Shown piece by piece: positions 59,496-64,000 of a stretch of 64,000 bases of DNA; positions within the stretch are counted from its first letter, which is position 1, and each line of letters opens with the position of its first letter. The notes under the pieces were generated by a model. The model saw only the letters and a program-made list of their open reading frames with translations. It was not told the DNA's origin and searched no databases. The translations under genes were made by a program, and so were the position numbers. The stretch comes from Diphasiastrum complanatum (taxonomy: Eukaryota > Streptophyta > Lycopodiopsida > Lycopodiales > Lycopodiaceae): assembly GCA_029204225.1 (NCBI GenBank), contig CM055110.1, forward strand, positions 47,900,921 to 47,964,920, given 5' to 3'.

Positions 59496-61508
59496 GCTAC
59501 AATGGCCATTTGCTAGTCGTCCCTACAGATGCAATTCGATCTATAAGGCCAAAATCAAAGAAGAACTACAATGCTTGTTAGATGCAAGATTCATCGATGA
59601 AATCGAACATACTGAGTGGGTCTCCCCAATCGTCATCGTTCCTAAGAAAAATGAAAAACTCCGGATCTGTGTCGATCTTAAGAAACTTAATGCCGTCATA
59701 GGACATGATCATTTTCCATTACCTTTTGGAGAATCCATCCTAGAAAATCTAGCAGAAGATGAGGCCTACCCCTTCTTAGATGGCTTTAGCGGATATAATA
59801 TGATCCAAATTGCTGAAGAAGATCAACATAAAATCGCTTTTGCCACATAATGGGGAACCTTTTGTTGAAAAGTCATGCCCTTTGGTCTCTATAATGCCCC
59901 TAGCACCTTCCAACGTGTTATGCAAGCTACGATGGGCGACACCCTAGAAGTTTACTTGGATGATTTAGGTGCACATTTAAAAGAATCACAACATCTGTCT
60001 ATGATTGAGAAATTTTTTATCCAATGTCAACGATTCGGCATCTCCCTGAATCATAAAAAATACCAGATCTGGGTAACACACAGTATTGTGTTAGGCCATA
60101 TCATTTCAAAAAATGGCATCGCAACTGACCCAAAAAATATCCTCATCATTCAAAATCTATCGGAACCACGTACCATCCGTGAAGTGTATTCTTTCCTTGG
60201 CCACGCCAACTACTATCGGTGCTTTGTTTTCTACTTTGCTAATAAAGCACGATTAATCTACAAAGTAGTTGTTGTCCCCAAATGGACTGATGAACAATGC
60301 GTCACATTCAATCAACTCAAAGAAGCCCTTACCAATGCACCTATCCTCCGGGCTCCTGATTACTCCAAAGAATTCCATGTGCGTATCCGATGCATCCTAG
60401 TATGCCATTGGAGTAGTGCTCACCCAACAGGGAGAATTCAAAAAGGATTATTCAATCCGATTTCTCAATAGACAATTGATACCTACCGAAGTCAATTATA
60501 CCACTACCGAGCGTGAAGCTTTGGCAATGGTATATGCAGTTCAAAAGTTTCACCATTATCTTATGGAAAAAGTTTTTGCCTTCTTCACTGATCATCAAGC
60601 ACTCCTATATCTCATCAACAAGACTTGCACGTCTAGTCGTATCACTCGATGGATCTTATTACTGTGAGAATTTGAGTTTAGGATCGTGGTTCGCAAGGGA
60701 GCTCAACATTTTTAGCAGACCATCTATCTCGAATCCCTAACCTACCCACCCCAGATCAAGGCGTCAACGATAATTTACCCGATGCCATCTTATTTTAGGT
60801 TGACTCTACACCCGTTTGGGCCAAGGAAATCACAAAATATTTAACTTCAGGGCAGATGGATCCATCCTTATCTAAACCCGGACAACGTGCATTGGTCCTC
60901 AAAACCAAACCTTATACGCTAATTGCAGGCCAACTTTACAAACAAGGGTTAGATGAAATTATCCGACGTTGTCTTATTGAATGTGAAATACCCTCTATCA
61001 TCTCCCTCACTCACGAAGGTGTTGGAGCAAGTCCGAAATGATTGCTAAGATAATCCTCTTGGTAGGATTTTGATGGCCAACTCTTTTTAAGGATACACAC
61101 ACTTACACTAAGGCATGTGATGTTTGTCAATGAACAAAACGATTTCAATAGACCGACTACATGCCTTTGCACCCTGTCACAACTGGTCAAGCTTTCCAGA
61201 AATGGGAAACTGATTATGTTGGATCCATTAGTCCCACTGCTCGACACACTCAATCACGATATATTATAGTAGCCACAGATTATTGTACCAAATGGGCTGA
61301 AGCAAGTGTTGTTCGCAATGTTGACGCTCGTTCTACCGCAAAGTTCCTATATGAACAGGTTATAGTTCATTTTGGATGTCCTGTAGAACTTATCAGCGAT
61401 AGGGGTACACATTTTCTTACCTCTATCGTAGCAGATCTACTTTTCAAATTTTTTGTGGTACATCGCAAAAGTTCCTCGTATTATCCACGATGCAACGGCC
61501 AGGCGTAA
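59496..61508 (+). pseudogene. Gypsy RT-RNase H-integrase fragment of the same clade
   Basis: 59494-59850 opens mid-RT (YRCNSIYKAKIKEELQCLL, WVSPIVIVPKKNEKLRICV, SFLDGFSGYN-type). Stops interrupt at 59848 and 59865. 59875-60471 has MPFGLYNAPSTFQRVMQ and the catalytic VYLDDLGAH. 60416-60667 has RNase H (TEREALAMVYAV, FTDHQALLYLINKT). The integrase zinc-finger start lies at 60856-61041 and its core at 61161-61508 (ETDYVGSI, LISDRGTHF). The last frame stops at TAA where the catalytic Glu codon is expected (NGQA then stop). The fragment lacks gag, protease, C-terminal integrase and LTRs. Confidence 0.9.
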
Positions 61509-62000
61509 TAGTTAAAATAGCAATGATCGACTTATACAGTGCTTTCTAATTTTAATGATATCATGTGTGCCCAGTTCTAGAATTATCGGGCCATCTTTAT
61601 TTCACAAGCCCTTTGAGTGCTCTTAAGCAATTTGATCTTTATACTTACGAAGTGTGTGAATATACAGTTTGTGTGAGAGCAATTCCCCTTAGTCTATTTT
61701 AGCCAAACGAAGGGCTATAGCCTCCAAACGAAGGGCACCCTGACTGTACCTGCAAGTACGATATGTCAAAACAGAGTGATTGTCGTGGAGAAAGTGTTTG
61801 GAGTGCGCCAAAAGTGATTTCACCATTTCATTGGGCACATAGTTGGGAGTGGGTGACGAAGAGCATTTTAGAAGGCGACGCCGATTTGGCTTTCAATTTG
61901 GCAAAAACGTGACGGGTGGCTTGGTAAGCCAAACATTGCAGGCCATTATTTTTTATTTTTGACATCACGGTTGGCTTCGACATACACTTTATAGCCTATA
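61509..62000. other. Non-coding stretch, no feature seen
   Basis: Contains a short direct repeat (CCAAACGAAGGGC twice, near 61703 and 61727). No gene, PBS or LTR terminus was identified. Confidence 0.45.
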
Positions 62001-62610
62001 GGTGGAGTTTCAAGCAGTTTGGAAATGGCAAACATCGATGAAGCAAATGGGCTTAACCAATTATCTTTGGTCGGAAGCATGCAGTGCAGCAACGTTCTTG
62101 CAAAATAGGAGTCCTACAGTTGCAGTTCCAAATGTGACTCCCAAAGAGGCATTTACAGGAATAAAGCCAAAGATCGACAAATTTCGTGTCATTGGATGCA
62201 GGGCCTATGTACATGTGCCAAAGGAGGAACAAAGCAAACTTGATGCTAAAGCAATCAAGTGTATCTTTGTCGGCTATGATGAGAGGACGAAGGCATACAG
62301 GTGTCTTGTTCTTGTAATGACAAGACTCACATAAGCAAAGATCTAATCTTTGATGAAATGCATAGGTATGAAGATGAAGACCATGCAGGTGATGAAAGCA
62401 TCAACATACTTTCCACAATCTTGGAAGAAGAAGATGAAGAAGACGCTCCACAGGGTGATGCACATGAAGACGAAGTTGAAAGGGTGAGTATGAGAGGACA
62501 CCACCTATCCAAGAGCCTAGGGAAAGGTACTTGCCGATAGGAGCAACGAAGGAGAAACCAGTTGGAAGTAAGAGACATTACTTGGACGTTCCTTGGGACA
62601 CATACTCTCA
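62001..62610 (+). pseudogene. Ty1/copia integrase C-terminus and acidic tail
   Basis: NYLWSEACSAATFLQNRSP, then VIGCRAYVHVPKEEQSKLD and IFVGYDERTKAYR are the conserved C-terminal blocks of copia integrase. A shift at about 62320 leads to ISKDLIFDE and an acidic tail (LEEEDEEDAPQG), the usual lead-in to RT. It belongs to a different copia family from 1-937. Confidence 0.88.
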
Positions 62611-62619
62611 CGAAGTGTA

Positions 62620-62850
62620 TCACCTGAGTCTTATGTTCTTGTCCCTTTGCCATAAACCCTGTGGTTGGACCATGTAAACCTTTTCCTCTAAGTCACCATT
62701 AAAAAATGCGGACTTCACATCCATTTGATGGTTTTTTTTACCCAAAATGAGATGGTGAGGCGATGATAAGACGTAGCGTAGTCCACTTAGCCACTGGGAC
62801 AAATGTCTCTTCATAGTCAATTTCTTTGCTCATAGCCCTTCACTACTAGG
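62620..62850 (-). pseudogene. Ty1/copia RT segment, inverted (middle part)
   Basis: On the minus strand, 62820-62620 and its upstream flank read the RT block HQMDVKSAFFNGDLEEKVYM, then VQPQG. This is opposite to the integrase just upstream and to the RT C-terminus just downstream. Confidence 0.9.
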
Positions 62851-62851
62851 C

Positions 62852-63228
62852 ATGCCTTATGCATTGCTATCGTGCCATCCACCATGGAAGCCAATTGGTT
62901 ACGTACCATTATGCTCGAATTGGAGAGAGCCTAGTCACAAGTATCCTGACTGCCCTCAGCCACAGAAGCCGCGACCCAAATATCAGTATGTAGACAACAC
63001 CAATTGCTACAGACACGAAAGCAAAAGCTGCGACAGATGCTGTTGTACAAAGAATTGACGTTATTGAAGGAAAATTGGCAAAGACTGAAGACCAATCCCG
63101 GCCAAGTGACATGGAGAAGATTTCTAAAGTCACCACAAGAAGCAAAAGCTCCTCGAAACCTGATCAAAAATCTTCGACAAAGCGCAGAAAATCTTCGAAG
63201 ACAAAATCTTCTAGCAAGATGACGAACA
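62852..63228 (+). mobile_element. Inserted gag-like fragment within the inverted RT
   Basis: Reads a knuckle-like CSNWREPSHKYPDC (second Cys changed to Trp) followed by PQPQKPRPKYQYVDN. In a second frame it reads AATDAVVQRIDVIEGKLAK and a Ser/Lys-rich basic tail. It separates two parts of RT (NKWVFRTKF on one side, the block before HQMDVKSAF on the other). I do not recognise the source. Confidence 0.5.
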
Positions 63229-63610
63229 TATGAAACTTTGTTCTAAACACCCATTTGTTGTCAATGGGTTTCTTTCCAAGTGGTAGATCAACTAACTCCC
63301 ATGTACCATGCCTATGGATGGACTCCATCTCCTCTTCCATTGCCCCTTGCCACTCTTTGTGATCCTTTGTCTCATCAAAGATTGATGGCTCTCGACACTT
63401 CAAAATGTCACTCATTAGGGCATAGTTCACATGATAGCAATCGGGAGGCTTCCTTTCCCACGTTGATCTTCTCACTTCTTCTTGTGTGCTAGATCTTGGT
63501 TGATTTAGCTTTGTGTCCTTCATGATCTCTTCATACCATTTTGGTATCTCGACCGTAAGCAAGCGCCACGTGCATGGTATGGACGCATTGACCATTACTT
63601 TTTTCCTCAT
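63229..63610 (-). pseudogene. Ty1/copia RT segment, inverted (N-terminal part)
   Basis: On the minus strand, 63610-63230 reads DHKEWQGAMEEEMESIHRHG, then TWELVDLPLGKKPIDNKWVF, the canonical copia RT start, preceded by an RSSTQEEVRRSTWERKPP linker. Open over the whole segment. Confidence 0.92.
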
Positions 63611-63613
63611 GAG

Positions 63614-64000
63614 TTTGTAAGGACAAATTCAAATCCAAATCTTTATGTTCTTATAAATGAAGATAGCATTGTCTTGATTGTACTTTATGTTGATGATATT
63701 ATTATCACGGGCAATGATGAGAATCTCATTCATTCTATCAAAGCCAACTTATGCAAGCAATTTGAGATGACAAATTTAGACCTTATGCACTATTGCTTGG
63801 GTGTCGAAGTATGGAAAAATGGCAATGATATCAGGCTATGTCAAAACAAGTATGTGCACAAGATATTAGAGAGATTTCCCATGACAGAGTGAAAACCTTC
63901 CATCACTCCTTGCGAAGCTGGTAAGAAATTGTCTCATATTGATGGTAGTGCACAGGTTGACGCTACTTTATTTCGTCAGCTAGTTGGGAGTTTGATCTAT
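63614..64000 (+). pseudogene. Ty1/copia RT C-terminal part, runs off the window
   Basis: Reads NPNLYVLINEDSIVLIVLYV and the catalytic YVDDIIITGND, then CKQFEMTNLDLMHYCLGVEV. A TGA near 63890 is followed by ITPCEAGKKLSH and LFRQLVGSLIY, the entry to RNase H. It is in the forward orientation, like the integrase at 62 kb. Confidence 0.92.

Overview
This is a stretch of plant nuclear DNA, probably from a large, repeat-rich genome. I infer a land plant from three things: Ty1/copia and Ty3/gypsy pol genes of plant type, tRNA-iMet and tRNA-Asp type primer-binding sites, and one intron-bearing gene of a plant-specific translation-initiation-factor-like family. The Ty3/gypsy clade, the long AG/CT microsatellites and the unusually long host protein hint at a non-angiosperm such as a fern, but I cannot settle this from the sequence alone.

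The only convincing host gene lies at about 22.9-33.7 kb on the + strand. Six coding exons join in frame (24802-24902, 25135-27184, 27408-27637, 32392-32428, 32802-32869, 33023-33659) to give about 1040 residues. The protein starts MSKKR, carries two RPxLxLxPRSxPVE motifs and one FGDARPRE motif, and is otherwise low-complexity. Two G-boxes lie upstream. A 5' exon could add an in-frame N-terminal extension of 39 residues. Intron 3 is 4.75 kb and holds a decayed hAT transposase, a copia PBS plus gag fragment, and other repeats.

Left of the gene: a copia integrase fragment (1-937) fused to a gypsy LTR/PBS/leader (937-1970); a microsatellite-rich stretch with no gene (2.3-9.0 kb); a minus-strand chromovirus-type pol fragment (9.05-11.69 kb); a minus-strand copia LTR, PBS and gag (11.75-13.35 kb); a + strand copia with an array of five PBS-like units (13.35-16.6 kb); and a minus-strand gypsy gag/protease/early-RT fragment (18.2-20.0 kb) with a possible distant PBS.

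Right of the gene: a copia RT/RNase H 3' end with LTR (35.9-37.5 kb); a copia gag piece (38.0-38.4 kb); a long minus-strand gypsy element with LTR, PBS, repeat-rich leader, gag, protease, RT, RNase H, integrase and an extra downstream ORF (48.2 down to 38.4 kb); a CACTA-like subterminal region (48.2-48.6 kb); a related + strand gypsy element (about 49.4-59.5 kb) with PBS, four-knuckle gag, 511-residue protease ORF and intact integrase; a third fragment of the same clade (59.5-61.5 kb); and a copia pol whose RT segment has been inverted in place (62.0-64.0 kb).

Nearly every mobile element is broken by stops, frameshifts or truncation. The best candidates for something undescribed are the extra ORF after integrase in the minus-strand gypsy element, the short motif arrays in the noncoding ends of these elements, the 31-bp PBS array, and a 648-bp fold-back element.
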